Numbered from the stretch's first letter, positions 26,129-35,306 are shown. The stretch: 64,000 nucleotides of DNA from Opitutales bacterium (GCA_020831485.1 JAFIGG010000001.1:124001-188000); one strand, 5' to 3'. Notes: generated by a model from the sequence alone, not told the origin. Program-made: numbers and translations.

Positions 26129-26575
26129 ATTCACAAAAATGCAAACACTTACATAACAATAACGCCAGGGAGGTGTCAAGCCTGGGTTGAGCAGCGAAAC
26201 TAACGAGGGTGCAATCAAGATCAAGAGGAAGGATTTCTGACATCTCCATTCTTGATCTTGGTTCTTTATCTTGATCTTGATCCCCCGGATAAAGAATAAG
26301 AATCGGACTGGAATTTGAGCTGCTACCAAGTGTGATTGCGCGACGAAGTGACCTTTTCAGATCAAGATCAAGACCCAAGAAAAAGATCAAGAGGAAGGAT
26401 TTCTGGCATCTCCATTCTTGATCTTGGTTCTTAATCTTGATCTTGATCCCCCGGATTTTGAGGGGAAAACATGCGAATTTACGGATTTGGGAATCCATGA
26501 TAACGATTCAGAGTGAATACATTTTAGATTGAAAATTTCTTGCTTATTTAATAACGTTTTAAAAATAAGTAATTA
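26129..26575. repeat. Intergenic repeat island, left side of S23 gene
   Basis: This stretch holds no recognisable gene. It contains two directly oriented copies of a structured repeat (26212-26290 and 26360-26456), each beginning and ending with GATCAAGATCAAGA / TCTTGATCTTGATC-like arms that can pair into a long hairpin. The first copy is followed by a tail beginning AAAGAATAAGAATCGGACTG (26291-26340), the second by a tail beginning TTTTGAGGGGAAAACATGCG (26456-26494). The last 60 bases before the S23 ATG are strongly AT-rich compared with the neighbourhood. Confidence 0.8.
26360..26456 (+). repeat. GATCAAGA structured repeat, copy 2 (full length)
   Basis: A full-length copy of the dispersed element. 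The outer arms GATCAAGATCAAGA and TCTTGATCTTGATC are exact inverted complements, and an inner pair (AAGATCAAGA with TTCTTGATCTTG) nests inside. Other copies in the same direction are at 26212-26290 (5' truncated), 26980-27077 and 27157-27240, and an inverted one at 41775-41840. Confidence 0.85.
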
Positions 26576-26944
26576 ATGCAAATTATATTTGATCATGAAA
26601 AACTGCACGTTTATCAGCTATCCCTCGATTTTGTTGCATTTTCCGAGGAATTGCTGGTCGATATTCCCTCTCGAATTGCGTCGCGCGACCAATTGGAGAG
26701 GGCTTCGACATCAATCCCCCTTAATACAGCCGAAGGTAACGGAAAATCAACAGTGAAGGACCGGTGCCGGTATTTCTATAATGCCAGAGGTTCTGCATTG
26801 GAATGTGCAGCATGTTTAGATGTTCTGACGCGAAAGAGGCTTATAAAGGAGGAAAAATCGATAATCGGAAAAGACATGCTTAAAGAAATTGTTTCAATGT
26901 TAGTAGGGCTAATTCGAAGCCAAGACGGTGATTGGGAATGCTGA
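26576..26944 (+). CDS. Four-helix-bundle protein (S23 / 23S rRNA intervening-sequence protein family)
   Basis: A 122-residue protein of the S23 family (TIGR02436-type four-helix bundle). It shows the N-terminal FDHEKLHVYQLSLDF, central RASTSIPLNTAEGNGK and RYFYNARGSALECAACLDVL that define the family. Members were first found encoded in intervening sequences of 23S rRNA; a function as RNA- or DNA-binding chaperone has been proposed but is not settled. Here there is no rRNA. The gene sits inside an array of structured repeats, and its last codons already belong to a 176-bp direct repeat (26934-27109 and 27110 onward). Base composition is AT-richer than the surrounding genes, which suggests acquisition with the repeat element. 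Confidence 0.88.
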   Translation: MQIIFDHEKLHVYQLSLDFVAFSEELLVDIPSRIASRDQLERASTSIPLNTAEGNGKSTVKDRCRYFYNARGSALECAACLDVLTRKRLIKEEKSIIGKDMLKEIVSMLVGLIRSQDGDWEC

Positions 26945-27307
26945 TTCCGATTGAGGTCGTGACTTGGATTGACCTTCTGAGATCAAGATCAAGACCCAGG
27001 AAAAAGATCAAGAGGGAGGATTTCTGACATCTCCATTCTTGATCTTGATTCTTTATCTTGATCTTGATCCCCCGGATTTTGAGGGGAAAACATGCGAATT
27101 TACGGATTTGGGAATGCTGATTCCGATTGAGGTCGTGACTTGGATTGACCTTCTGAGATCAAGATCAAGACCCAGGAAAAAGATCAAGAGGGAGGATTTC
27201 TGACATCTCCATTCTTGATCTTGATCTTGATCCCCCGGATAAAGAATAAGAATTGGACTGGAATTTGAGCCGCTAACAAGTGTGATTACACCCAACTAAC
27301 GAACCTT
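26945..27307. repeat. Intergenic repeat island, right side of S23 gene, with 176-bp direct repeat
   Basis: No gene is seen here. A unit of 176 bp starting GGGAATGCTGATTCCGATTG at 26934 is repeated from 27110; each unit contains one GATCAAGA structured repeat (26980-27077 and 27157-27240). The second core is about 12 bases shorter because one arm segment is missing. The last copy is followed by the AAAGAATAAGAATTGGACTG tail that also follows copy 1 on the far side of the S23 gene. The tail order is therefore A, B, gene, B, A, consistent with one repeat element having inserted into another. Confidence 0.85.
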
Positions 27308-28618
27308 TCATTTCCATGCCGATCCATTTTCAAAATCAAAACGGGCCAATGACTCCGGTTTCATTTCGATGCTGAAACCCGGTGCCCGGGGCAGCTGGTA
27401 ACAGCCCTTGTGAATCCGCACTGGGTCGACAAAGTGCTCGTGCAGGTGGTCGACGTATTCAAGCATGCGACCTTCGCGTTTTCCGCTGATGGCGACGAAG
27501 TCGAGCATCGAAAGGTGCTGGACGTATTCACACAGGCCGACACCCCCCGCGTGTGGACAAACGGGCACTCCGTATTTGGCTGCCAGCAGAAGGATGGCCA
27601 GGTTTTCATTCAAACCACCAACCCGGCAGGCATCGATTTGACAAACCCCCATAGCCTCCGCCTGCAGAAACTGCTTGAACAGGATGCGGTTGGCACAGTG
27701 TTCGCCGGTGGCCACCTTTATTGGCTGCACGGCCCTGGCGATCTCCGCATGCCCGAGGACATCGTCCGGGTGCGTGGGCTCCTCAATCCAAAGGGGATTG
27801 TAGACAGCCAGTTCCCGCATGTTGGCAATGGCTTCCGCTACTTCCCACTTCTGGTTGGCATCCATCATCAGGATTCTGTCGGCTCCAATCTCGGCGCGAA
27901 TCAACTGCGCCCGCCGAAGGTCATCCTGCAAATCCGCACCCACCTTCATTTTGAAACCGGTCCAGCCGTCTGATACGGCTTCCCGGCAGAGTTGCTGAAT
28001 GCGCTCATCGCTGTAACCCAGCCAGCCCACCGAGGTGGTATAAGCCGGATAGCCCGATCGCTCAAGCACCTCAATTCTTACGGCTTTTCCCGCTTCAGCG
28101 CTTTCGAGCAGCTCCAGGGCTTCGGCCCGGCTCAAGGCGTTGCCCAGGTAACTCAGGTCCACACATTTAAGGATTTGTTCCGGACGCATTTCCGCCACAA
28201 GGCGCCACAGCGGCTTGCCTTCAACCTTTGCATACAAGTCCCAGATGGCATTGATCAGAGCACCCAAGGCCATGTGCACGACCCCTTTATCCGGTCCCAG
28301 CCAACGGATCTGGCTGTCACCGTTCAAGTGCTTCCAGAAGCCACCAAAATCCTCCGTAATCGCGGCCAGTTCCATACCAACAATCTGGGCTGAAAACTGC
28401 CTCAGGGCCGCACAACAAAGGTCGTTGCCACGTCCAATTGTGAAGGCCAATCCATGCCCCTGACAGGCCGAATCGTCTGTTTTGAGGATGAGGTAAGCGG
28501 CCGAATAATCCGGATCCTTGTTCATCGCATCCGACCCGTGTGCGCCCAGGCTCGTGGGAAAGCGGATGTCACGCACCTTGTAGTTGCGAATAGTGATGCC
28601 CTTTCCACGCATTGCCAT
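27308..28618 (-). CDS. L-fuconate dehydratase (enolase superfamily)
   Basis: A protein of about 436 residues that matches the L-fuconate dehydratase family along its length: GHGLAFTIGRGND early, TTSVGWLGYSDE, the K-x-K base in GFKMKVG, metal ligands in MMDANQKW, WIEEPTHPDD and VATGEHC, and the catalytic His in CPHAGGVGLCEYVQHLSM. It dehydrates L-fuconate to 2-keto-3-deoxy-L-fuconate in the cytoplasm, feeding a lyase or dehydrogenase route to pyruvate plus lactaldehyde or lactate. ATGs at 28618 and 28612 are both possible; an upstream TTG (28657) is unlikely. It is divergent from the hydroxyacid dehydrogenase gene and shares its 83-bp promoter region. Confidence 0.88.
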   Translation of the reverse strand: MAMRGKGITIRNYKVRDIRFPTSLGAHGSDAMNKDPDYSAAYLILKTDDSACQGHGLAFTIGRGNDLCCAALRQFSAQIVGMELAAITEDFGGFWKHLNGDSQIRWLGPDKGVVHMALGALINAIWDLYAKVEGKPLWRLVAEMRPEQILKCVDLSYLGNALSRAEALELLESAEAGKAVRIEVLERSGYPAYTTSVGWLGYSDERIQQLCREAVSDGWTGFKMKVGADLQDDLRRAQLIRAEIGADRILMMDANQKWEVAEAIANMRELAVYNPLWIEEPTHPDDVLGHAEIARAVQPIKVATGEHCANRILFKQFLQAEAMGVCQIDACRVGGLNENLAILLLAAKYGVPVCPHAGGVGLCEYVQHLSMLDFVAISGKREGRMLEYVDHLHEHFVDPVRIHKGCYQLPRAPGFSIEMKPESLARFDFENGSAWK

Positions 28619-28701
28619 CTCAACAGACACAAAAGTTGACCCACACAGCAAAGGCAAACACTATCATACACAACAAGCTCAAAACTTTAAATCTGCGTAT
28701 T

Positions 28702-29688
28702 ATGCAACATCGATCCCTCAGTCTCGGACTGGAAACCGAGGCCCTTTCTTCGGAACAATGGCGTCAAGTCTCTGTACTGGCGAAGCAACTCAGGCTGAGC
28801 CTGAAGCACTTTGCAACGGCAGCAGAACGCGACGCTGCCGACCTGAGCGATGCTGAAATCATCATCGGTTCATTCCCTCCAAAAGCCCTGCTCAAAGCGC
28901 ACAAGCTGAAATGGCTTCAACAGATAAGCAGTGGCATCGACTGGTTACTCGATCAGCCTGAATTGCGGAACCGAGCCTTTGTCCTTACCAACGGTTCCGA
29001 TGCCAACTGCGTCCCCCTCGCGGAGCATGCGATGATGGGCTGGTTGGCATGGGCGCGACACTTTCCTCAGGCGATGGAAGCCCAACACAAAAGGGAATGG
29101 AGTCCCCCGCCCCGGAAAGAAGAGGTCTTCGAAATTGCCAACAGCACCCTCCTGATTGCCGGGATGGGATCCATTGGAAAGCATCTGGCAAGCATCGCTA
29201 AAGGCTTTGGCGCCAGAACCCTGGCCTTGCGCAATCGACCTGGAGGCAAACACAAACCCGATGCGATCGATGAAGTCTACCCTTCCAGCAACCTGCTGCA
29301 AATCCTGCCCGAAGCCGATGCAATCGTGAACACATTGCCCTATACCCCGGACACGCATCATTTGTTCGACCGCAAAGCCTTTGAGTCGATGAAACCTTCG
29401 GCGATCTTTATCAATGTCGGCCGCGGCAAAACCGTCAATGAGACCGATCTGGCAGAGGCACTCAACAGCAAGCAGATTTACGCCGCCTGCCTCGACGTTT
29501 TCCAACAGGAACCGCTACCGCCCGAATCACTCCTCCGCAGCTGCAGAAACCTCCTGATCACAAGTCACTACGCATGGTACACACCCCATTTCAAAACACG
29601 CATTGCCGAATTGATCGTCGACAACCTCAGCCGTTACGCCAATGGCCGGGAACTGCGAAACGTTGTTGATAAACATAAATGTTATTGA
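28702..29688 (+). CDS. D-2-hydroxyacid dehydrogenase
   Basis: A 328-residue D-2-hydroxyacid dehydrogenase. The Rossmann motif is GMGSIGKHLA; the catalytic residues are Arg in INVGRGK, Glu in FQQEPLP and His in TSHYAWYTP. The ISSGIDWLL segment fits the glyoxylate/hydroxypyruvate reductase subgroup rather than phosphoglycerate dehydrogenases. ATG 28702 (MQHRSLSLG) is chosen; an open frame extends to 28612 but would overlap the divergent fuconate dehydratase start. It probably interconverts lactate, glycolate or glycerate with the matching keto acid from sugar-acid breakdown. The substrate is unproven. Confidence 0.85.
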   Translation: MQHRSLSLGLETEALSSEQWRQVSVLAKQLRLSLKHFATAAERDAADLSDAEIIIGSFPPKALLKAHKLKWLQQISSGIDWLLDQPELRNRAFVLTNGSDANCVPLAEHAMMGWLAWARHFPQAMEAQHKREWSPPPRKEEVFEIANSTLLIAGMGSIGKHLASIAKGFGARTLALRNRPGGKHKPDAIDEVYPSSNLLQILPEADAIVNTLPYTPDTHHLFDRKAFESMKPSAIFINVGRGKTVNETDLAEALNSKQIYAACLDVFQQEPLPPESLLRSCRNLLITSHYAWYTPHFKTRIAELIVDNLSRYANGRELRNVVDKHKCY

Positions 29689-29708
29689 TCGCGGGTCTTG
29701 CCGTTAAA

Positions 29709-29740
29709 CAAAAAAAAGCCGGAGGGAAACCCCTCCGGCT
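29709..29740 (-). terminator. Rho-independent terminator of the TonB receptor gene
   Basis: A perfect 10-bp stem AGCCGGAGGG / CCCTCCGGCT (29717-29726 and 29731-29740) with a 4-base loop. On the minus strand it is followed by a run of T (A-run at 29709-29717 on the plus strand). It lies 46 bases beyond the TonB receptor stop and so ends that leftward transcript. It may also end the convergent dehydrogenase transcript, but no T-run follows in that direction. Confidence 0.85.
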
Positions 29741-29786
29741 GAACAATCGCTTAACTTTATCCTATGACTCCAAACAACCAGACATA

Positions 29787-32207
29787 TCAGTAGCTAAACG
29801 TAACAGAAAGCAATGCAGAGAATGGCATCATAGGCGCACCACCGTTCGACTCCCAATCCGTGTTGAGAGCATTCTGTATCGACAGGTTAATGCTTGTATC
29901 AACATTCCGAACCCAATCCACCTTATACCCAATCAAGGCGTCGACAACAAACTGGCTGTCTACGTCTGTTTGGAACAGGGGGTTCGCATGGGCAACGATT
30001 GAAGAAGTCTGATAGCGAAAACCAGCGCCCAAACTCAAATTCTCCAGAGCACCTTCGCCAAACGTGTATTTATTCCAAAAGTTAGCTATAAATTTTGGAG
30101 TCCTTCCCAACCTCCGATCGAGCAAAATCTCTAGATCTCGGCCTGTGAATGCTGGGTTTTCATTGACCCCCGATTTCCACATGTATGAACCGGAAAAGAC
30201 TGCTTGATACCGTTGATCTCGTGTCGTCCACATGAATTCGAGCTCCATGCCCTCGGTCTCTTCCGCACCACTGATATCATAAAGAATAACATTTGTCGTG
30301 GGATCTCCGTCGTTATTGCGTGGGTCGTCCTGAGTCCTCTGCGTATTCTGATTCCGGATATTGGAACGCTGAACGTTGTAGAATGTGAGGGTCCCTGAAA
30401 GCTGTCCGTCCATCCAATTCGCCTTAATGCCGACATCCACCGAGGATCCCTGTTCGTCCGGCATGTTGTCTACGAAATTATCACTGGGTAGAATTTGAGC
30501 GTTACCTCCTGCGAGGAATACATTCGGCCCATTCGATTGCCACGCCTCACTGGTTCCAGCAAAGAAGCTGAAACCGGGTATGAATTCATAGTTAAAGCCG
30601 AGTGAGTGACTGGTTCCCGTTCGCCGACGGTGGGGCTGTTCGTAGCGAATGCCTGCCATTACCCGCAAACGGTCTTCAAACATGTGCCCCGAATACTGGG
30701 CAAAATAGGCATTGGTCCAATTCGGCGTACCGACTGACTTTGGCTGATGCCCTACCCGGGCAGTCCGAAAATCAAACTGTTCATAACGCAATGGATCGAA
30801 CTCAGCAAACAGTGTATTCGCGTCCACCACAGTTCCGTCTTCCAGAGTTTGCTCGGGAATGCGGGAATTATCAATGCCCTCAGAAGCTTGACGGAAACGG
30901 CTTGCCGTCCGCTGATAGCCGACCAGAAAACGACTCCTCAAAAAGTTCGTTTCATGCTCATACAAGCCATCCACGAAGTGCACGTTTGTCTTTTGATTGC
31001 GGACGAGCCACAAAGCCCTCAACGTGTGTGTCCCCTGACCATGCCAGCTGGTCGCAGGGAAATGCTCATCGGTGTTCATGTCCTGCAGGAAGAAGCGATA
31101 CCGCAACGTTACGCCATCAAAAGGAACAAGATCGATAAAAGTATTAAAGAGGTGCTGATTATACTTCGCAGTGCTCCCAGGTCCGCTGGGGTTGTAATTC
31201 CGGGCATTGCCCGGGACCAGATGGTCCGGAATAACGCCTGAGGTGCCGCGGAACGGGAGCTCCCCGGTAGCGGCCAAGATGTCCTCTTGCCAGACTGGAC
31301 CAATATCGAGTCGCCAGCGATCCTGAACGAACTCAATGGCATCATCGCGATTGGCTATGCCTTCCTCGGCCATGAAGTAATCCACCACAGCATCCGGTGG
31401 ATTCTGAAAGTCCTCCAGTCGCTGCGGATTCAAAGTCGAGCCTCTGTTCGCCCTTTGATGTGAATTATACCACTGATAACTCGTGGTGATACGAAACCTA
31501 TGACCCGGACTCCAACTGAGGCTCGGTGCGACCACAACCTTGTCTTCGAAGGCAAAGTCCGAGAACTCTTTACGGTCGACCCGCGAAAAGACAAGACGAT
31601 GAGCCAGCGTGCCGCCCGCTACTTCACTTGTGCCCTGAGTATCGATGTAACCCCTCTTATCGTCGTATGAACCATAAGACAAGCGAACGCGCGTAGCGTC
31701 CATAAACTGTGGTCTCTTGGAAACGATATTAACGATCCCCCCCGGACGCGTTTGCCCGAAGAAGGTTCCCGTTGGCCCCTTAATGATCTCTACCCGTTCG
31801 GCATTGTCCATCGGGAGACCAAATGCGATGGTCACTCCATCCTGAATGGTAAAAGCCGGAAAACCTCTAATGATCGTTTCGTTGGTACCAGGGAAGAATT
31901 GCTCGCTCCCCTGCGCACCGGCAGTGTAGCGAACGATCTCGTCTTTTGTGTTCAGGTTCAAATCGTTGCGAAAATCCTCGGTAATGACCGAAATCATAAC
32001 CGGAACGTCGTAGATCGCAGCCCCGATTCTCGTAGCTGTAATCGTGTTTGTGGCTCGATAGCCAACATCCTGACGGGCAGAAACCTCAAACGGATTGAGG
32101 TCAACAATATCCCTGGGATCCAAGTCCGCATCCTGCGCACTCGCAATAGGTGTAACAATTAAAAACACCCAAGCAACATGCAGCCAGGCTTTTATGTGTT
32201 TTTTCAT
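29787..32207 (-). CDS. TonB-dependent outer-membrane receptor
   Basis: An 806-residue outer-membrane receptor. A Sec signal peptide (MKKHIKAWLHVAWVFLIVTP to ASA) is followed by a plug domain (PVMISVITEDFRNDL, TNETIIRGF, NAERVEIIKGPTGTFFGQTRPGGIVNIVSKRP) and a 22-strand-type barrel that ends in SVTFSY with a terminal aromatic residue as required for outer-membrane insertion. A possible TonB box lies near DLNPFEVSA. The plug resembles siderophore receptors of the FpvA/FhuA type, but in Verrucomicrobiota such receptors also sit in carbohydrate clusters, so the ligand is open. It is followed by a clear terminator. TonB, ExbB and ExbD are not in the window. Confidence 0.93.
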   Translation of the reverse strand: MKKHIKAWLHVAWVFLIVTPIASAQDADLDPRDIVDLNPFEVSARQDVGYRATNTITATRIGAAIYDVPVMISVITEDFRNDLNLNTKDEIVRYTAGAQGSEQFFPGTNETIIRGFPAFTIQDGVTIAFGLPMDNAERVEIIKGPTGTFFGQTRPGGIVNIVSKRPQFMDATRVRLSYGSYDDKRGYIDTQGTSEVAGGTLAHRLVFSRVDRKEFSDFAFEDKVVVAPSLSWSPGHRFRITTSYQWYNSHQRANRGSTLNPQRLEDFQNPPDAVVDYFMAEEGIANRDDAIEFVQDRWRLDIGPVWQEDILAATGELPFRGTSGVIPDHLVPGNARNYNPSGPGSTAKYNQHLFNTFIDLVPFDGVTLRYRFFLQDMNTDEHFPATSWHGQGTHTLRALWLVRNQKTNVHFVDGLYEHETNFLRSRFLVGYQRTASRFRQASEGIDNSRIPEQTLEDGTVVDANTLFAEFDPLRYEQFDFRTARVGHQPKSVGTPNWTNAYFAQYSGHMFEDRLRVMAGIRYEQPHRRRTGTSHSLGFNYEFIPGFSFFAGTSEAWQSNGPNVFLAGGNAQILPSDNFVDNMPDEQGSSVDVGIKANWMDGQLSGTLTFYNVQRSNIRNQNTQRTQDDPRNNDGDPTTNVILYDISGAEETEGMELEFMWTTRDQRYQAVFSGSYMWKSGVNENPAFTGRDLEILLDRRLGRTPKFIANFWNKYTFGEGALENLSLGAGFRYQTSSIVAHANPLFQTDVDSQFVVDALIGYKVDWVRNVDTSINLSIQNALNTDWESNGGAPMMPFSALLSVTFSY

Positions 32208-32602
32208 AATAATGAGTAGTTCGTATTTTAGTTAAGTCGGTCTGAGAAGGAATTTCTTACCATAAGGCAACCTTCTTGCAGACATAAGAAAAGGTTGGGA
32301 AATACAGGTCAACAAAAAAAAACACTTTTCAACAAAAAGAAACTTGTACCTGCATTCACTTCACTGCCTGCAGACGCTTTGACCTTTTTAAAAAGCAAAC
32401 AAGCGGCACCCTCCCCTTCAAAGACCCTCAAAAATCGCCACCACCCGCGCCGCTCAGGCCGCATAAAAACTGATCCCTTCACCATACCGACCTCATTAAA
32501 CCCTACCCAACGCCAGGCAAACCACCAAACAATCCAACCGTCCACACCAAAAATACTCAAATAAAACACTAATAAACTATTTAGCAGGTTCAAGGAACCC
32601 CC
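32208..32602. other. 395-bp non-coding region upstream of the TonB receptor gene
   Basis: No convincing gene. The part next to the receptor start should hold its promoter and has an inverted pair CAACCTT (32268-32274) / AAGGTTG (32291-32297). A palindrome CTTTTTAAAAAG lies at 32394-32405. From about 32400 to 32602 the plus strand is strikingly rich in A and C with very few G, and short open frames there on either strand read as low-complexity peptides. It could be a degraded region or a structured RNA; I see no direct support for either. Confidence 0.5.
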
Positions 32603-33913
32603 TCAACCCTCAAACAAACCCAGACCGGAACAAGCCTTAACGATACCGTTCTCAATATCAATAAAGTCTGCCTCCGAATACAGCGGCCCAACAGCAATAG
32701 CCACCATCGCAGAAAGGATTCCATCCGTCTCCGGACAGTCCGCCGGACTGTAGCGAACGGCCTCGCCTGGCTGCCCTTTCGCAAATGGAGGCATGGCTGG
32801 ATGCGGCATGCGGCGCTGCTTTACGTAGTCCAGATGCAGCAGATTGACCATACCCGAGGACGGCCCCACCCGTAATCCTTCAGCATTATACGCCTGCGAG
32901 AACAAGCGAGCCTTCTCGCCCGATCCAAAATCAATGAACATTGTTATCCCCAGATCGCCCGCCAGGTCATAACTTTGACGAAAGGAAATCCCAGGCAATC
33001 GCTGTTCGAGGTTTGACCGTAGACGATGCCACCATTTACGGCATTTACTGATCATCCCATCAAGTTTAGCGAACTGTGCGATACCCATCGCTGCGGTGAC
33101 CTCACTGATGCGGAACTGCAGACCAGAGAAACCGCCACTGGAATCGGCCACAATTCCGAGCTCTGAAGGCAATTGCGCAGCGAACACCTCCCGAAGAATT
33201 CCAAGGTCGTGAAAACGCACGGCCCGCTCAAAGATACGGGCGTCTTTGCACAACAGAAAACCGCCCTCACCCGTCGAAAGGATCTTATTCCCCTGCATGC
33301 TGAACACACCGATATCCCCCACAGTTCCCAACTTACGCCCATTCAAACTTCCGCCCATTGCCTGGGCCACATCCTCAACAAGTGCAATGCCCCCGGGGTC
33401 AAGCAGGCCCTTGATCGCTTCGAGATTCGCCGCGCTTCCCTGATAATGGACCACTAGAACCGCCTTGGTTTTTGAGTTCAGCTTTTCCCGCAAGTGGTCC
33501 GCGTCGAGATTCATACTCCGATCAATCTCACAGAAAACCGGCGTTGCACCTGCCAGCACAATTGAATTGTAACAGGAAAACCAACTGAAGGCCGGCAGGA
33601 CAACTTCATCCCCAGGACCAATTCCCAGAGCCGCCCACGCGCACTGCAGCGCCGCAGAACATGAGGTCAGACCCAAGGCATAAGGCACCTCGAAATACGA
33701 CCTCAACAATGCCTCAAAATCATCCGCAAAGTGCGACTTACCCAAGCCGTAATGCCTGAACAGATTGCGGTTTTCGACAACCTTACACAACGCCTCCAGC
33801 TCATCCGCACCCACCGAAGACGCTCCCAGCAAGGCACTCGGCAACGGCTCGGCTCTGATAGCAGCTCCACCATGAAGCGCCAACTTTGGGGTAAATAATT
33901 CATGCCTGTCCAT
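32603..33913 (-). CDS. DegT/DnrJ/EryC1/StrS-family aminotransferase
   Basis: A 436-residue PLP-dependent sugar aminotransferase-type protein. Visible are TSCSAALQCAWAALGIGPGDEVVLPAFSW (phosphate and ring contacts; broken here by the usual family order), LVEDVAQAMGG with the PLP Asp, and the Schiff-base Lys in SMQGNKILSTGEGG. These enzymes transaminate keto sugars, although relatives act on other keto substrates. No other sugar-nucleotide genes are nearby. It is the neighbour of the GntR/LacI-type regulator (58-bp gap, same strand), so it may belong to the sugar regulon or to an inositol-like pathway. Function beyond the family is unknown. Confidence 0.85.
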   Translation of the reverse strand: MDRHELFTPKLALHGGAAIRAEPLPSALLGASSVGADELEALCKVVENRNLFRHYGLGKSHFADDFEALLRSYFEVPYALGLTSCSAALQCAWAALGIGPGDEVVLPAFSWFSCYNSIVLAGATPVFCEIDRSMNLDADHLREKLNSKTKAVLVVHYQGSAANLEAIKGLLDPGGIALVEDVAQAMGGSLNGRKLGTVGDIGVFSMQGNKILSTGEGGFLLCKDARIFERAVRFHDLGILREVFAAQLPSELGIVADSSGGFSGLQFRISEVTAAMGIAQFAKLDGMISKCRKWWHRLRSNLEQRLPGISFRQSYDLAGDLGITMFIDFGSGEKARLFSQAYNAEGLRVGPSSGMVNLLHLDYVKQRRMPHPAMPPFAKGQPGEAVRYSPADCPETDGILSAMVAIAVGPLYSEADFIDIENGIVKACSGLGLFEG

Positions 33914-33971
33914 TATGGTGACAAACAGGAATCAGGCATTCCAACAAAAGACAACAAAATAAGAACAGTTA

Positions 33972-35120
33972 TCAACTCTTTTGTCCGGCCGCTGCCCTCA
34001 TCGATGAGCCCAACTCCAGATTGGGCACCAGCCGAGGCACCGAGTAAGGCTTTTCGTCGATAGCTGCCAAAAGCGTAAAGACCAGCTCCTGGCCCAGCTT
34101 ATAGAGAGGAGGCGATACTTTGGACAGTCCGTCCCAGGGCGCGGGCAAGCTGGGTATCTCCACACCACTCAGAACATTGAAAACAACCGCAAGCGCATCA
34201 GGGACAATCTCCGGAGAAGTTTCCATGACTTCCTTCAGGTTATGAATTGCATAAGTATAAAGAACCAGCAGGCCCGTAACATCGGAATTCTCCCTAAAGT
34301 AAGCCCTGACCTTCTCCGTCTCTAACTCAGGCTCCGAACCGCTGAAGGAAACAATGGCCGACGAAGGAATTGCCAGTCCAAACATTTCCGCAGTTTCCCT
34401 CAAGGCTTCTATCCGAGCTTTGTAGTAGTCGTCCTTTTCGTCATGAATGAACAACCCCACCTTGCGGTGACCTCCAAATTTGAACGCCGAAAGCACCTGA
34501 GAACTGAAGGCATACTCATCGTCGCGAAGAACTGGAATATCCAGGTCCCCGATTCTTCGTATAGTGGTCACCACTTTACAGCCCAGTGCCTGAATACGCC
34601 GCACCAGCGCCACATCACGATTCCCTCTTGCATGCAACCAGACCACCCCATCCGGTTTTTTTTCCTCAATTATTTTATAAAGCTCTTCCTGCTTTTCCTT
34701 GCTGCGGCCAATACCTTCCGGATAGCGCTCAAAAGAAATCGTGACATTCCGATCCTGAGCGGCGAACAGCATCCCTTCAATGATCTTCCCGGTAAACCAG
34801 TACTCATCATTCTTCACAAAATACGGAATCAGGACCAACAGCTCCCTGCGTCCGTTTTTCCTGAAACCCGCAGGCAGAGACTTAATGTAGTACCCGCTGC
34901 CGTGGCGCGCTTCCAACAAGCCTTCATCTTCAAGTATACCCAAGGCCTTGTGCACAGTGGAGAGGCTGTGTCCACTGCGTTTGACTAACTGCCGGATTGT
35001 TGGAAAACGCTGCCCAACCTCCATACCTCTTTCAGCCACATAGGTCTTTAATTCATTCGCGAAATCGCGGTAATGGGGTCCCGAGGCCTCTCCGAAATCC
35101 TGAATGTCTTTGTTCTGCAT
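33972..35120 (-). CDS. GntR-HTH transcriptional regulator with LacI-type ligand domain
   Basis: A 382-residue regulator. Residues about 15-80 form a GntR winged helix-turn-helix (RFPTIRQLVKRSGHSLSTVHKALGILEDEGLLEARHG is the diagnostic segment, read across its length). The remainder is a periplasmic-binding-protein-like sensor of the LacI/GalR type (KKPDGVVWL, HRKVGLFIHDEKDD, VTGLLVLYTYAI), the AraR-like architecture common for sugar control. Its upstream region holds an inverted repeat ACAGTAA-N15-TTACTGT (35214-35242) and a near match to a site upstream of the BMC operon, suggesting autoregulation and control of that operon. The effector is unknown but is probably a sugar or sugar acid. Confidence 0.87.
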   Translation of the reverse strand: MQNKDIQDFGEASGPHYRDFANELKTYVAERGMEVGQRFPTIRQLVKRSGHSLSTVHKALGILEDEGLLEARHGSGYYIKSLPAGFRKNGRRELLVLIPYFVKNDEYWFTGKIIEGMLFAAQDRNVTISFERYPEGIGRSKEKQEELYKIIEEKKPDGVVWLHARGNRDVALVRRIQALGCKVVTTIRRIGDLDIPVLRDDEYAFSSQVLSAFKFGGHRKVGLFIHDEKDDYYKARIEALRETAEMFGLAIPSSAIVSFSGSEPELETEKVRAYFRENSDVTGLLVLYTYAIHNLKEVMETSPEIVPDALAVVFNVLSGVEIPSLPAPWDGLSKVSPPLYKLGQELVFTLLAAIDEKPYSVPRLVPNLELGSSMRAAAGQKS

Positions 35121-35306
35121 TTATTAAAAGCTTACGGTTAGTAACTCTAAAAACTGTAATCAGTAAGAAACCTAATAGCAGAAAGTGTCAACGCTCCAGA
35201 CAAACAAATTCAAACAGTAAGACATCATTGTTTGTTTACTGTAAAGCCTCGAAAGGCACTTCGTGGCTTTGGGCGGACGAGGCGTCCGCCCTCCCTCCTT
35301 TTTCCC
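35121..35306. promoter_or_regulatory. Regulator promoter region with candidate operators and a hairpin
   Basis: It contains CAGTAAGAAAC at 35161-35171, an exact inverted repeat ACAGTAA (35214-35220) / TTACTGT (35236-35242), and CATCATTGTTTGTTTACTGT at 35223-35242, which nearly repeats a string at 7395-7413. Next to the tolB-type stop is a strong hairpin GGGCGGACG-AGG-CGTCCGCCC (35271-35291), one of the dispersed palindromes of this window. The leftward regulator gene starts at 35120. Confidence 0.5.

Noticed and set aside
26129-26329. N-terminal 67-residue extension of the PHP protein
   Set aside because: It is translated from the GATCAAGA repeat and contains the repeat-derived peptide seen in other frames; the natural start is the ATG at 26128.
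26212-27240. CRISPR-like array
   Set aside because: Only four copies, unequal spacing, long hairpin repeats with different tails and a gene in the middle; no cas genes.
32295-32593. Short open frames in both directions in the A/C-rich region
   Set aside because: Low-complexity translations, no start context and no recognisable domain.
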